Below are positions 28,327 to 37,152 of a stretch of 57,361 nt of DNA, in pieces (position 1 is the first letter of the stretch; the number at the start of each line of letters is the position of its first letter). The stretch lies in the NCBI GenBank assembly GCA_022781715.1, contig JALETB010000022.1, forward strand, positions 1 to 57,361, in the 5' to 3' direction. The notes beneath the pieces are model-generated. The model was not told the DNA's origin. It saw only the letters and a program-made list of their open reading frames with translations, and searched no databases. This DNA comes from Clostridiales bacterium (GTDB taxonomy: Bacteria; Bacillota; Clostridia; Christensenellales; Borkfalkiaceae). The position numbers were made by a program, and so were the translations under genes.

Positions 28327-28583
28327 ATTATAAACGGCGTTTTGGCAAGGTTCGTTTTAATCTTGGCGGGCATAAGAGAAAATCGTTCGCGGCCATGACG
28401 GAAAATCCGAATTCGAGCCGTTTTAATGTCGGTTCGGGCGTTAAAAATACGCTTGCCGACCCGAAAACCGACTCAAAATACGAAGTTATCGGAAAATCAG
28501 TTGTAAAAAGGCGTGTTTTGTGTTAAAATAAGAATGGTATATTATAGCAAACGCCGCGCATCAGCGAAAAAACAGGAGCCGTA

Positions 28584-29813
28584 TTGAGTAAATATTACGC
28601 CGTTAAGGGTAACGGAGAAAAACACCTTTTCACCGACTGGGACGCCTGCAAGGACTTCACCGCAGGCAAAAAAGGTTATAAATTCAAGAGTTTTTCAACG
28701 AAAGAGGAGGCGGAATTCTATCTCGAAGATAAGGATTACGCCGAAAACGCCGTGGCGGAAGATTTGAAAAACGGTTACGCCGTTGCTTACACGGACGGGA
28801 GTTTCGAAGAGTCTGCGGGTGTGTATTCTTTCGGTGCGCTCGTTTTTTCACCGGACGGCACCAAGGCTTCTTTCTGCGACAGCGGCAAAAATCCCGATTT
28901 CATCTCTTCGCGGAACGTTGCGGGCGAAGTTCTCGGCGTTATCGAATCGGTGAAGTGGGCGTTTTTGAACGGCTGCGATAAGTTAAAAATATATCACGAC
29001 TACGAAGGGTTGTCTGCCTGGGCGACGGGGCTTTGGCAGGCGAAAAGCGCGGTGTCGCTTTATTACGTCGAGCGGCTGAAAAAATATTCGGGCGCGGTGA
29101 AAATCACGTTCGAAAAAGTAAAAGGACACAGCAACAACAGTTATAACGAAGCGGTGGACAAACTCGCAAAAGCCGCCCTTTTCGACGGGAAGCGAGAGGT
29201 CGTTTCGGGGATAGGCTGCAAAGTAAGCGGCGTGGGCGACTACGAGGCTTTGTGCGAATATATTTATAAGCAGGTCAAAGGCGTAAAACCCGAACTCGGC
29301 GACGATTATTGCAAGTTTGAAAACAGAGGTAAAAAACTTGCCGTTTATCGAAAGCCCGGCTGCTTGTCGGTTTGCGGCGATAACGGATTGCTGTATCTCA
29401 CCGCTGCGGGTTATTTTTATCGATCATGTACAAAAAACGGCGTTAATCGACTTATAGAACGGTTTTTTGATGTTGAAACAAACGGAGAATTCGGTTCGGG
29501 AGCGGACGTTACGGAGTTTCTCGCAAAAAACGTCCGCACGCAGAATTACGCGCCGTATATCGTTTTCGCGCTTATCGATACGGAAATGAGAATAAGCGGA
29601 GTCCTCGCCTCAAAGGGTTTCACGGGCGAGAAGATTTCCCGTGCGTTCGTTAAAAAGGATGGCGAATTCAAAGTTATTCTTCCGTTCGGCGGCGCGGAAA
29701 AAATCGAAGAGAGTTATGCGTTCTTTTATAATTATCGGACAAAACTCGACGATCTGATTTTTTCGCAAAAGGAATGTCTTGATTTTTGCGCGGAAGCGAA
29801 AAAATATTATTAA
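28584..29813 (+). CDS. Ribonuclease H (N-terminal RNase H1 hybrid-binding domain + RNase H) with additional C-terminal domain
   Basis: KYYAVKGNGEKHLFTDWDACKDFTAGKKGYKFKSFSTKEEAEFYL (hybrid-binding), AYTDGSFEE, GHSNNSYNEAVDKLAKAA; about 200 extra aa at the C-terminus. TTG start. Confidence 0.85.
   Translation: MSKYYAVKGNGEKHLFTDWDACKDFTAGKKGYKFKSFSTKEEAEFYLEDKDYAENAVAEDLKNGYAVAYTDGSFEESAGVYSFGALVFSPDGTKASFCDSGKNPDFISSRNVAGEVLGVIESVKWAFLNGCDKLKIYHDYEGLSAWATGLWQAKSAVSLYYVERLKKYSGAVKITFEKVKGHSNNSYNEAVDKLAKAALFDGKREVVSGIGCKVSGVGDYEALCEYIYKQVKGVKPELGDDYCKFENRGKKLAVYRKPGCLSVCGDNGLLYLTAAGYFYRSCTKNGVNRLIERFFDVETNGEFGSGADVTEFLAKNVRTQNYAPYIVFALIDTEMRISGVLASKGFTGEKISRAFVKKDGEFKVILPFGGAEKIEESYAFFYNYRTKLDDLIFSQKECLDFCAEAKKYY
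29443..29457 (-). repeat. 15-mer CTATAAGTCGATTAA, copy C (inside the RNase H CDS)
   Basis: + strand TTAATCGACTTATAG. Confidence 0.8.
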
Positions 29814-29815
29814 TG

Positions 29816-29915
29816 CGCGGAAGCGAAAAATACTGATGCGTGAAGTAAAAAGTATCAACACGCGGAAGCGAAAAATACTGATGCGTGAAGTAAAAAGTAT
29901 CAACACGCGGAAGCC
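29816..29915. repeat. 45-bp tandem repeat (2 perfect copies + partial) derived from the preceding CDS 3' end
   Basis: CGCGGAAGCGAAAAATACTGATGCGTGAAGTAAAAAGTATCAACA at 29816-29860 and 29861-29905; GCGCGGAAGCGAAAAAATATTATTAA is the CDS terminus. Confidence 0.95.
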
Positions 29916-29977
29916 TTCAGAAAATAATTACGAAAATACTTTAATTCTCCGATATCGGGGAAAAGGAATGAAATACG

Positions 29978-31030
29978 ATGGATAACGAAATAATTTCGCT
30001 TATCGATTCCGTCAAACAGCGGACGGGAATAAGCGTAAGGGTATATCTCGAAAACGGCGACGACAGTTATTCGCCGGTCGCGGGCGAGATGATCGAGCGC
30101 GCCGACGGAAAGGTGGACGGCATTAAAGACGTTGCCGAAAAAGGAAAAACTTATTTCAAGTTTCGCCACAAAGCGGACGAATACGTTGGGTATGTTAATT
30201 CCGAAAACGGCAACGGCGAAAGTATTGCCGGGGTTATTTCGGTCATGCTCGAAAACATCGGCGGCAAAGAGTTTTCAACAACCAAAAAGGAGTCGCTCAA
30301 AAACGTTCTTCTCGGCGAGTGTAACGCTTTGCAGGCTCAGAAGTTTGTCCGGAAGTTCGGTATTCCCGATATGCCTTGTTGCGTTTACGTCGTTTATTCG
30401 CAGGGCGGTTCCATCGACGACGTTATCGACTTTCTCGAAAATTTCAAGTCCAACACCCGCGATCTCGTCGTTGAGACCGACGAAATTTCCTGCGCTTACG
30501 TCAGATTTCAGGACGGCTCATCGCAGGAGAACGACTTCCAGTCGCTCACCGATTACGCCTATCTTATGGCGCAGAGCGTTGAGGAGGAGTTGGGCATAAA
30601 GGTTAAAATCGGCGTCGGCGGCACGTCCGGTTCTTTTTCGGACAGCGCGGTTTCGTATAAGCAGGCGATGATCGCCGTGAGAATGAGCGGCTTGTTCGAA
30701 ATAAAAACCGTCGTCGCGACGTATAAAGATTACGTTTTTATAAAAATGCTTGAGGATTTGCCAAAGTATAAACTGGAAGAGTTTCTGAACGTTTTGTCCG
30801 AACCGGAAACGAAGAGCGTGTTTGCCGACCCCGAAATGCTCGAAACGGCTTCGGAGTTTCTCAAAGCAAACCTGAACGTGTCCGAGGCTTCGCGCAATCT
30901 CTATATGCACCGGAACACTTTGATGTACAGGCTCGACAAAATCGAAAAGTCCACGGGACTCGATATCCGCAAGTTTCAGGACGCGATGACGTTCCGCCTT
31001 ATGACCATATTATATAAACTTCTTGGTTGA
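29978..31030 (+). CDS. PucR/CdaR-type transcriptional regulator
   Basis: C-terminal HTH NLNVSEASRNLYMHRNTLMYRLDKIEKSTGLDIRKFQDAMTFRLM. Confidence 0.85.
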   Translation: MDNEIISLIDSVKQRTGISVRVYLENGDDSYSPVAGEMIERADGKVDGIKDVAEKGKTYFKFRHKADEYVGYVNSENGNGESIAGVISVMLENIGGKEFSTTKKESLKNVLLGECNALQAQKFVRKFGIPDMPCCVYVVYSQGGSIDDVIDFLENFKSNTRDLVVETDEISCAYVRFQDGSSQENDFQSLTDYAYLMAQSVEEELGIKVKIGVGGTSGSFSDSAVSYKQAMIAVRMSGLFEIKTVVATYKDYVFIKMLEDLPKYKLEEFLNVLSEPETKSVFADPEMLETASEFLKANLNVSEASRNLYMHRNTLMYRLDKIEKSTGLDIRKFQDAMTFRLMTILYKLLG

Positions 31031-31124
31031 TGCGGACTGATTGCCAAAGAACGGTTGACTCAGACCGATCGACGCGTTCCGCCTGCGGAAACTTTACACG
31101 AAAATATACCCGAGGGAGGCAGCA

Positions 31125-32474
31125 ATGAAAGACGAAAAAAAGGTTACAGAAGAAAATAAACCGAATAAATCCGCTAAAATATTCAAAAGAATTCTCATCG
31201 TTGTAATAAGCGCGATATGCCTTATCGGTTCGTTCTTTGCGGGGTTCGTCCTGCGCGACGTGAGCGACCCGGATATGGCTTCGCTTAAGTTTATCGTCGA
31301 AACGTATAAAAAATATTACCTCGAAGAATCCGACGATTTTGTTTCGATTATGGGCAACAGCATAATCGACAGATATTCGGAGTATATGACGAAAGAAGAG
31401 TACGAAGCGGTCGTCAAGGGTTCGGCAGGGAGAAGAAAGGGCATAGGTATCTCGTACGATAAAACCACGCTCAGAATTTCGTCGGTCAACGGCAATTCGC
31501 CCGCCCAGAAAGCGGGAATCAAAGAGGGCGACGTTATCAGGGCTGTGAAAAAACCGGGTGAAGAGAGTTTCACTGAAGTCGGCAATTCCGACGAACTTTC
31601 CGCCGTTTTTTCGGCGATATCGGACGACGAGGAGTTTTCTCTTAAACTCGATTCCTCGGGTGAGGAAAAAATCGTTACGGTTGCCCGCGCCGATTATCAG
31701 GAGGCTTACGTTTTTTATAAGGACAACTCAGGCGATTATCGATTTCAGGGTGAAAGCGGTAAGGATATGGCTCTTACCTCTTGCTTTGGCGGCTTGACGG
31801 AACTGGACGAAAAAACGGCATATATCAGATATTCGTCGTTCAACGGCAGGGGAGGTTCGGATGAAAAAGGCTCGTCGGCGTGGCAGATGAAAACTGCGCT
31901 CGCAAAGTTCAAGGCGGACGGAAGGAGCAAACTTATTCTCGATCTCAGAAGCAACGGCGGCGGATATATGGATATTTTAGAGAACGTCGCTTCGCACTTC
32001 ATCGGCGCGAAAAACGGCACGAAAAATCTTATTTCCAAGGCGGTTTATAAGGACGGGAGCGAGGACAGATTCGTTTCGTCTTCGGTCGATTACGCCGATT
32101 ACGGCTTTGAGAAGATCGTCATACTCGCCAATTCGGGAACGGCTTCCGCTTCTGAGGCTCTGATCGGAGCGATACTCGATTACGACGCGGAAAAGCGCGT
32201 GAGCGTTGTTTTGTCCGCAACCGAAATAAACGGCGGCTACGTTTACAGGTCTTACGGGAAGGGGATTATGCAGACGACTTTCCGCAACCCTGTTTTAGGC
32301 GATGCGATAAAACTCACCACCGCAAAAATTTATTGGCCGGTTTCGGGTGTGAGCATTCACGGCGTGGGTGTGGCGAAAAGTTCTTTGCCTGCTTACGCGG
32401 ACAGAATATACGAGCCTGCCGTCGATAAAACCGTCGATTACGAACTGAAAGAAGCGGTTGCCTTGCTCAGATAA
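31125..32474 (+). CDS. S41 family C-terminal processing peptidase (PDZ domain, CtpA-like)
   Basis: N-terminal TM, PDZ region GIGISYDKTTLRISSVNGNSPAQKAGIKEGDVI, LILDLRSNGGGYM, ANSGTASASEALIGAILDY. Confidence 0.9.
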   Translation: MKDEKKVTEENKPNKSAKIFKRILIVVISAICLIGSFFAGFVLRDVSDPDMASLKFIVETYKKYYLEESDDFVSIMGNSIIDRYSEYMTKEEYEAVVKGSAGRRKGIGISYDKTTLRISSVNGNSPAQKAGIKEGDVIRAVKKPGEESFTEVGNSDELSAVFSAISDDEEFSLKLDSSGEEKIVTVARADYQEAYVFYKDNSGDYRFQGESGKDMALTSCFGGLTELDEKTAYIRYSSFNGRGGSDEKGSSAWQMKTALAKFKADGRSKLILDLRSNGGGYMDILENVASHFIGAKNGTKNLISKAVYKDGSEDRFVSSSVDYADYGFEKIVILANSGTASASEALIGAILDYDAEKRVSVVLSATEINGGYVYRSYGKGIMQTTFRNPVLGDAIKLTTAKIYWPVSGVSIHGVGVAKSSLPAYADRIYEPAVDKTVDYELKEAVALLR

Positions 32475-32483
32475 ACATCACGC

Positions 32484-32525
32484 AAAATAAAAGCGATTTC
32501 GTCGCCGTTCCGGCAATGAAATCGC
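32484..32525 (-). terminator. Terminator of the minus-strand ncRNA (possibly bidirectional with the S41 gene)
   Basis: On - strand GCGATTTC...GAAATCGC then TTTTATTTT. Confidence 0.8.
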
Positions 32526-32738
32526 GGTTGTTTAAATTGTCTGCTTGCGCCGTACGCGAAGAAAAATCAACCCGTTTTCTAAAAACAGGTGGGTGTCTTG
32601 TCGAATAAATCCGTTTTTCCGTCGATATAGGCTCGGTTAACCGCAGCCGCGGGCATAACGTATTATTCAGAACGTTCAGGCTCCCTTATTTGATTTGTGG
32701 ATCTAATTAACTTCCGTTTCGAACGCCGCAGATTTTCT
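32485..32738 (-). ncRNA. Structured small RNA, candidate 6S RNA (ssrS-like)
   Basis: About 250-nt non-coding - strand unit with own promoter and terminator; closing-stem TCTGCGGCGTTCG.../...GGCGCAAGCAGA, central AGGGAGCCTGAAC..., hairpins GGCTGCGGTTAACCGAGCC and ACCCACCTGTTTTTAGAAAACGGGTT. Confidence 0.6.
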
Positions 32739-32744
32739 ACTATC

Positions 32745-32774
32745 ATTATATCATAATTTAAAAAATATATGCAA
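32745..32774 (-). promoter_or_regulatory. Promoter of the minus-strand ncRNA
   Basis: On - strand TTGCAT - 18 nt - TATAAT. Confidence 0.7.
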
Positions 32775-32791
32775 ACGTTTGGAGAATAAAA

Positions 32792-33559
32792 ATGAAACTT
32801 ACCGTTCTCGGGAAATACGGTCCCTACCCGGCAGTCGGCGGCGCGACGAGCGGCTATCTGTTGGAAACCGAAAAAGCGTCGTTCGTTCTCGATATGGGTT
32901 CGGGCGTTTTTTCGCGGCTCGAGGGCAAAATCGCGCCTGAAAAAGTCGATTGTATCATAATTTCGCATTTTCACGCCGACCATTGCGCCGATTTGCCTAT
33001 TTTGGGCTACTATCTTCAACGGCTCGACAAGTCGGGGAAGATTAACGGAAAAATAAAGGTGTTCTGCCCGAAGTCCGACTGCGAAATCTGTTCGTCGATT
33101 TCCCGTTCGAAGTATTTCGACGTGACGTTTGTCGAGGAAAAGGAGTATGAATTCCGCGGGGTGAAACTCCGGTTTTTTAAAACGAATCATCCCGAAACGT
33201 GTTATGGCGTGAACATAACGGAAACAACGAATCAATCGGTTGCGACGGACAAAAACGGCATAACGGGCGGCGAAATGAGTTTTTCTTACACGGGCGATAC
33301 CAACGTCTGTCCCGCGGCGGAAGAACTTTTCAAACGCGCGAAAGTCGTCCTTGCAGACGGCGGACTTTTAGAGCGCGATCGCAGTGAATCATCGCCGCAT
33401 TTAAGCGTTGAAAAGTGCGTCGAGTACAGCAATAAGTGGGGCAATAAGTTGATTATCTCGCATATTTGCCCGTCATACGATAGTGAAGAAATTATTAAAT
33501 GCGCAGGAAGAAAAGGGGAATGGACGATAGCGGAAGAGGGGAAGTCTTACGATTTTTAA
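32792..33559 (+). CDS. MBL-fold metallohydrolase (RNase Z/YhfI-like)
   Basis: SHFHADHCADLP, SYTGDTNVCP. Confidence 0.85.
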   Translation: MKLTVLGKYGPYPAVGGATSGYLLETEKASFVLDMGSGVFSRLEGKIAPEKVDCIIISHFHADHCADLPILGYYLQRLDKSGKINGKIKVFCPKSDCEICSSISRSKYFDVTFVEEKEYEFRGVKLRFFKTNHPETCYGVNITETTNQSVATDKNGITGGEMSFSYTGDTNVCPAAEELFKRAKVVLADGGLLERDRSESSPHLSVEKCVEYSNKWGNKLIISHICPSYDSEEIIKCAGRKGEWTIAEEGKSYDF

Positions 33560-35058
33560 GAAAACCCGTTAATTTCAGACCGATACTTTTCTGTGCGATT
33601 TCGTTCGGCGTCGGAATTTTCTTTTTCGGCAAGTACGCAGCAAAAGGCGCACTCGCGGCGCTGTTTTCTTTCGCTGCGGTCCTTGCTTTTATATGCGTCG
33701 CTTTGCCGTTTTGTATCAAACGCAGAAGAAAGGTCTTTCTCATAACTTCGGCGTTCTGCCTTGCGTTCGTTGCGCTCGGTTTGCTCACCGCCGGGATTGC
33801 TTTCAACAAATATCTCGGAGGAAGATTCGAGGCGGACGGTTATTTCGTTTCGGGCGAAGTGGAGTCTGTTTACGAAAACGACGGAAAGTATTTCGCAACG
33901 CTTAAAAATTGTAAGTATAACGGCAAGAGCGGCGGCAAATTTTACTTCAGATACGCTCCGCCGGAACTTGAGAAGTACGATATAGTGGAGATTGTCTGCA
34001 ACGCGGTTCCCGCAGAGACGTTCAAGGGAAGCGGGCTTTCGTCCAACGCTATTTACGGCCGAGCGATGGTTTCCGCGAGAGTGAATCATTATCGCGTCGT
34101 CGGCAAAAGCGATAAAATTTACGCGCGCTTTGCCGTGTTTACCGACGGTATTTTGTCCAAGGGATTCGGCAAGGAGGAGTACGCCGTGGCGCGTGCGCTT
34201 CTTCGCGGCGACACCGACGAAATGGCGGAAACGATTGATTTTTATCGGCTCAGCGGAATCGCTCACGTCTTTGCCGTTTCGGGTATGCACGTCGGGCTTG
34301 TGTTTGCTGCTTTCACACTGATTTTCAAGCCTGTCCGCGTCAGAAAGATTTACAAAAGTCTCGCTATAAGTTGTTTATTGTTCATTTATGCTTATCTTTG
34401 CGGAATGACGGCTTCGTCCGTGAGAGCGGCTGTAATGTGTTCCGTCGCCGCGCTTGTCGGCAGCGTCGGCGAGAAGAAAGACAGAGTCAACGCGATTGCT
34501 TTAGCCTTTGTCGTTGTGCTTCTCATCAATCCGTTCGATTTGTTCCGCGCGGGCTTCGTCTTGTCGTTCGCGGTCAGTTTCGCGATAATTGTTTTCTCGC
34601 GGCAGATAAGCGACAAACTTTCTTTTTTGCCGAAGTTTCTCCGCGATTCGCTTGCGGTGATGATTTCCGCTTCGTCGGTTTCGATTCCGCTTTGCGTAAT
34701 TTATTTCGGAGCGTTCCCGCTTGTGTCGTTTATCACTAACCTTATCGTCGTTCCGCTCGTGAGCGTTTCGTTTTATATGCTTTGGCTCGGTCTTGTTGTT
34801 TCGGTGATTTTGCCGATTAATCGACTTATAGCCTTCTTTGTGCCGGGCAATCTTCTTCATCTCGCCACGGGGCTTTGCAAGGTTTTCGCTAATTTCCCGT
34901 TGTCGATATCGGGTTTCCCGGCGGTGTTTGCTGTCGTTTATTTCGTCGCTTTGCTCTCCGTCGCCGAAACGGTTAACACGGGCAAACGGCTCAGATTCGT
35001 TAACTGCGCTTACGTCGTTTTGTCGCTCGCGCTTCTTTCCTGTCTGTCGCTTGTCTGA
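33499..35058 (+). CDS. comEC: ComEC/Rec2 competence membrane protein without the C-terminal MBL domain
   Basis: SGIAHVFAVSGMHVGLVFA signature and AYLCGMTASSVRAAVM; multiple TM; followed by holA as in Bacillus. Start could also be ATG 33520. Confidence 0.85.
   Translation: MRRKKRGMDDSGRGEVLRFLRKPVNFRPILFCAISFGVGIFFFGKYAAKGALAALFSFAAVLAFICVALPFCIKRRRKVFLITSAFCLAFVALGLLTAGIAFNKYLGGRFEADGYFVSGEVESVYENDGKYFATLKNCKYNGKSGGKFYFRYAPPELEKYDIVEIVCNAVPAETFKGSGLSSNAIYGRAMVSARVNHYRVVGKSDKIYARFAVFTDGILSKGFGKEEYAVARALLRGDTDEMAETIDFYRLSGIAHVFAVSGMHVGLVFAAFTLIFKPVRVRKIYKSLAISCLLFIYAYLCGMTASSVRAAVMCSVAALVGSVGEKKDRVNAIALAFVVVLLINPFDLFRAGFVLSFAVSFAIIVFSRQISDKLSFLPKFLRDSLAVMISASSVSIPLCVIYFGAFPLVSFITNLIVVPLVSVSFYMLWLGLVVSVILPINRLIAFFVPGNLLHLATGLCKVFANFPLSISGFPAVFAVVYFVALLSVAETVNTGKRLRFVNCAYVVLSLALLSCLSLV
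34817..34831 (-). repeat. 15-mer CTATAAGTCGATTAA, copy D (inside comEC)
   Basis: + strand TTAATCGACTTATAG. Confidence 0.8.
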
Positions 35059-35106
35059 TATTTTGACTCTGTAGCGACGGGATTCGCCGAAACGCCTTTT
35101 AAACTC

Positions 35107-35135
35107 TTGATTTTTCTTTTCGATAATGTTAAAAT
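35107..35135 (+). promoter_or_regulatory. Candidate holA promoter
   Basis: TTGATT - 17 nt - TAAAAT just upstream of the ATG. Confidence 0.55.
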
Positions 35136-35142
35136 ACATATT

Positions 35143-36105
35143 ATGAAATTCAAGGAACTCAAAAGAAGCCTTATAAACGGCGTTGAAAGAATTTATCTCG
35201 TCACGGGCGACGATGCTTTTTTCGTGTCGCATTCCGTAAAACTGATATGCGATAAATGCCTTTCTCAGCCCGAACTCAATCTGACTAATTTTGACGGACA
35301 GGACGTGAAGGGTAACCCCGATAAACTGATTTCCGCGCTCGTGAGTTATCCGTTCATGAGCGAAAAGCGGGTGGTTATCGTCAAAGAGTATTACCCCCTC
35401 GCGGCGGACATAAAGGCCCTTTCCGATTATTTTGCGAACCCTTGCGAAACGACGGTTCTCATCGTGTGCGATTCCGCCCCGGCGGACAACCTCGCCAAAC
35501 AGAAAAACGTGACGATTGTAGATTGTTCCAAAGGCGACAAACTTCTTCTCACGGCGTGGATAAACAACCGGGTGAAGGCAGACAACTGCACGATAACTTC
35601 GCTCGCGACGGATAAACTCATCGAATATTGCGACGGCGATATGACGAGGATAAACGGCGAAACCGAAAAACTCGTTTCTTATTGTGCGGGCGGCGAGATA
35701 ACCGACGCCGACGTGGACGCGTTGTGCGTTAAGGAAACCGATTACAAACTTTACGAGGTCGTCGACTTTATCGCCTCGAAGAGATACGACAAAGCCTACG
35801 AAACTTTCACCGAAATGGCGGAGTCGGCGGGCGACGGGCAGAAACTTTTTGTTTCGCTTTATTACCATTTTCGCAAACTTCTTTTCGTTTCGCTTTCCGC
35901 GGAGAGTGACGGCGCGCTGGCTTCTTATCTCGGCATAAAGGAATACGCCGTGAAAAAGGCGCGCGAGCAGGCGAGAAGGTTCTCTCCCAAACGCCTGAAA
36001 AGCGTTATGGACAAACTTTCCGAAGAAGATTCGCTTTTCAAACAGGGCAGAATCGAAGCGAATTCCGCCGTGTGGAACGGCATACTGAATGTTCTCGTCG
36101 GTTGA
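35143..36105 (+). CDS. holA: DNA polymerase III delta subunit
   Basis: YLVTGDDAFFVSHSVKLI..., FANPCETTVLIV; position after comEC. Confidence 0.85.
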   Translation: MKFKELKRSLINGVERIYLVTGDDAFFVSHSVKLICDKCLSQPELNLTNFDGQDVKGNPDKLISALVSYPFMSEKRVVIVKEYYPLAADIKALSDYFANPCETTVLIVCDSAPADNLAKQKNVTIVDCSKGDKLLLTAWINNRVKADNCTITSLATDKLIEYCDGDMTRINGETEKLVSYCAGGEITDADVDALCVKETDYKLYEVVDFIASKRYDKAYETFTEMAESAGDGQKLFVSLYYHFRKLLFVSLSAESDGALASYLGIKEYAVKKAREQARRFSPKRLKSVMDKLSEEDSLFKQGRIEANSAVWNGILNVLVG

Positions 36106-36160
36106 AATCGGCTGAAACGGACTGAAGAAAAATTCAGCGGTTGAAGAAAAATTCAGCGGA
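36099..36160. repeat. Short tandem repeats immediately after holA stop (19 bp x2 plus 10-bp CGG(T/C)TGAAA units)
   Basis: TGAAGAAAAATTCAGCGG at 36123 and 36142. Confidence 0.85.
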
Positions 36161-36258
36161 TTTAATAAGTAAAAAGCCCGAAAATACAAATTTACACGAA
36201 AGATAAAGATAAAAAGGTATATCGCTCGGCAATGCGGCAATATACTTTAGGAGTAGAT

Positions 36259-37080
36259 ATGAAAGATTTTTTTAACAAAGTAGCAAGCACGTTTTCCGCC
36301 GACGCGGCGACCACCGCGCTTACGATCATTCTTTTTTTCGCATTGTTTTTCTATCTGATCAATCTTTTGCAGAGAAACAACGCGCGATGGATGATTGCCG
36401 TTATGTTCGCTTACGTCGCGCTGACCGGCGTGATTTTTATGCTCGTCGAAGAAACGAACAAACAGCCGCTGACTTATTTTTTCGTGCTTGCGCTGCTGGT
36501 TCTGACGATATTCATTCTTTTCGCAACGGAAATCAAAAGGGATATCTGGGATCTCGGAACTAAAAAGGTCGCCGAAACGAAACACGTCATCAAAAACGGC
36601 GCGGCGACTCAGAACGTTAATCATTGTATCGACGAAATCGTCAAAGCCGTTCAGAATATGTCAAAGAACGACGTCGGCGCGATAATAATTCTCGCCAACG
36701 GAAACATGCCGAAAACGATTATCGACAGCGGCGTAATCATCGATTCCGAAATTTCGTCCGCGCTTATCGAAAGCATATTCTTCCCCAAAACGCCCCTTCA
36801 CGACGGTGCGATGGTAATCAACGGTTCAAAGGTTCACGCGGCGGGTTGCTTCCTTCCCCTTTCGCAGGAGGTGAATCTTCCAAAAGAACTCGGCACTCGT
36901 CACAGAGCAGGCATAGGCATAACGGAAACCATCAGCGTAACCTCTCTTATCGTATCGGAAGAAACGGGCATCATTTCGATTGCTCAGGGCGGAAAAATCA
37001 AACGTTACGTCGATTCCGAAATGCTTCGTCAGGTGCTTAAAGAGTACTACTGGCAGGAACTTCTGGAACAGAAAGACTGA
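36259..37080 (+). CDS. cdaA: Diadenylate cyclase (CdaA-type)
   Basis: N-terminal TMs; DisA_N motifs LHDGAMVI and GTRHRAGIGITE; RBS TAGGAG. Confidence 0.95.
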   Translation: MKDFFNKVASTFSADAATTALTIILFFALFFYLINLLQRNNARWMIAVMFAYVALTGVIFMLVEETNKQPLTYFFVLALLVLTIFILFATEIKRDIWDLGTKKVAETKHVIKNGAATQNVNHCIDEIVKAVQNMSKNDVGAIIILANGNMPKTIIDSGVIIDSEISSALIESIFFPKTPLHDGAMVINGSKVHAAGCFLPLSQEVNLPKELGTRHRAGIGITETISVTSLIVSEETGIISIAQGGKIKRYVDSEMLRQVLKEYYWQELLEQKD

Positions 37081-37152
37081 AAGACCGATTAATCGATGAT
37101 TTACCCGCGGCTTTGATCCGGCCGTCTTGGCTTTTACAAAAATATTAAAACG

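Noticed and set aside
28395-28526. Possible 43-aa ORF MTENPNSSRFNVGSGVKNTLADPKTDSKYEVIGKSVVKRRVLC
   Set aside because: No clear RBS or promoter and no recognisable family; left unannotated although conservation could rescue it
29779-29985. ORF MIFARKRKNIINARKRKILMREVKSINTRKRKILMREV...
   Set aside because: Produced by translating the 45-bp tandem array out of frame with the RNase H gene; no RBS and no coding evidence
34501-36240. Antisense ORF of 579 aa opposite comEC/holA
   Set aside because: Low-complexity Arg/Lys/Phe-rich translation spanning two conserved + strand genes; typical shadow ORF
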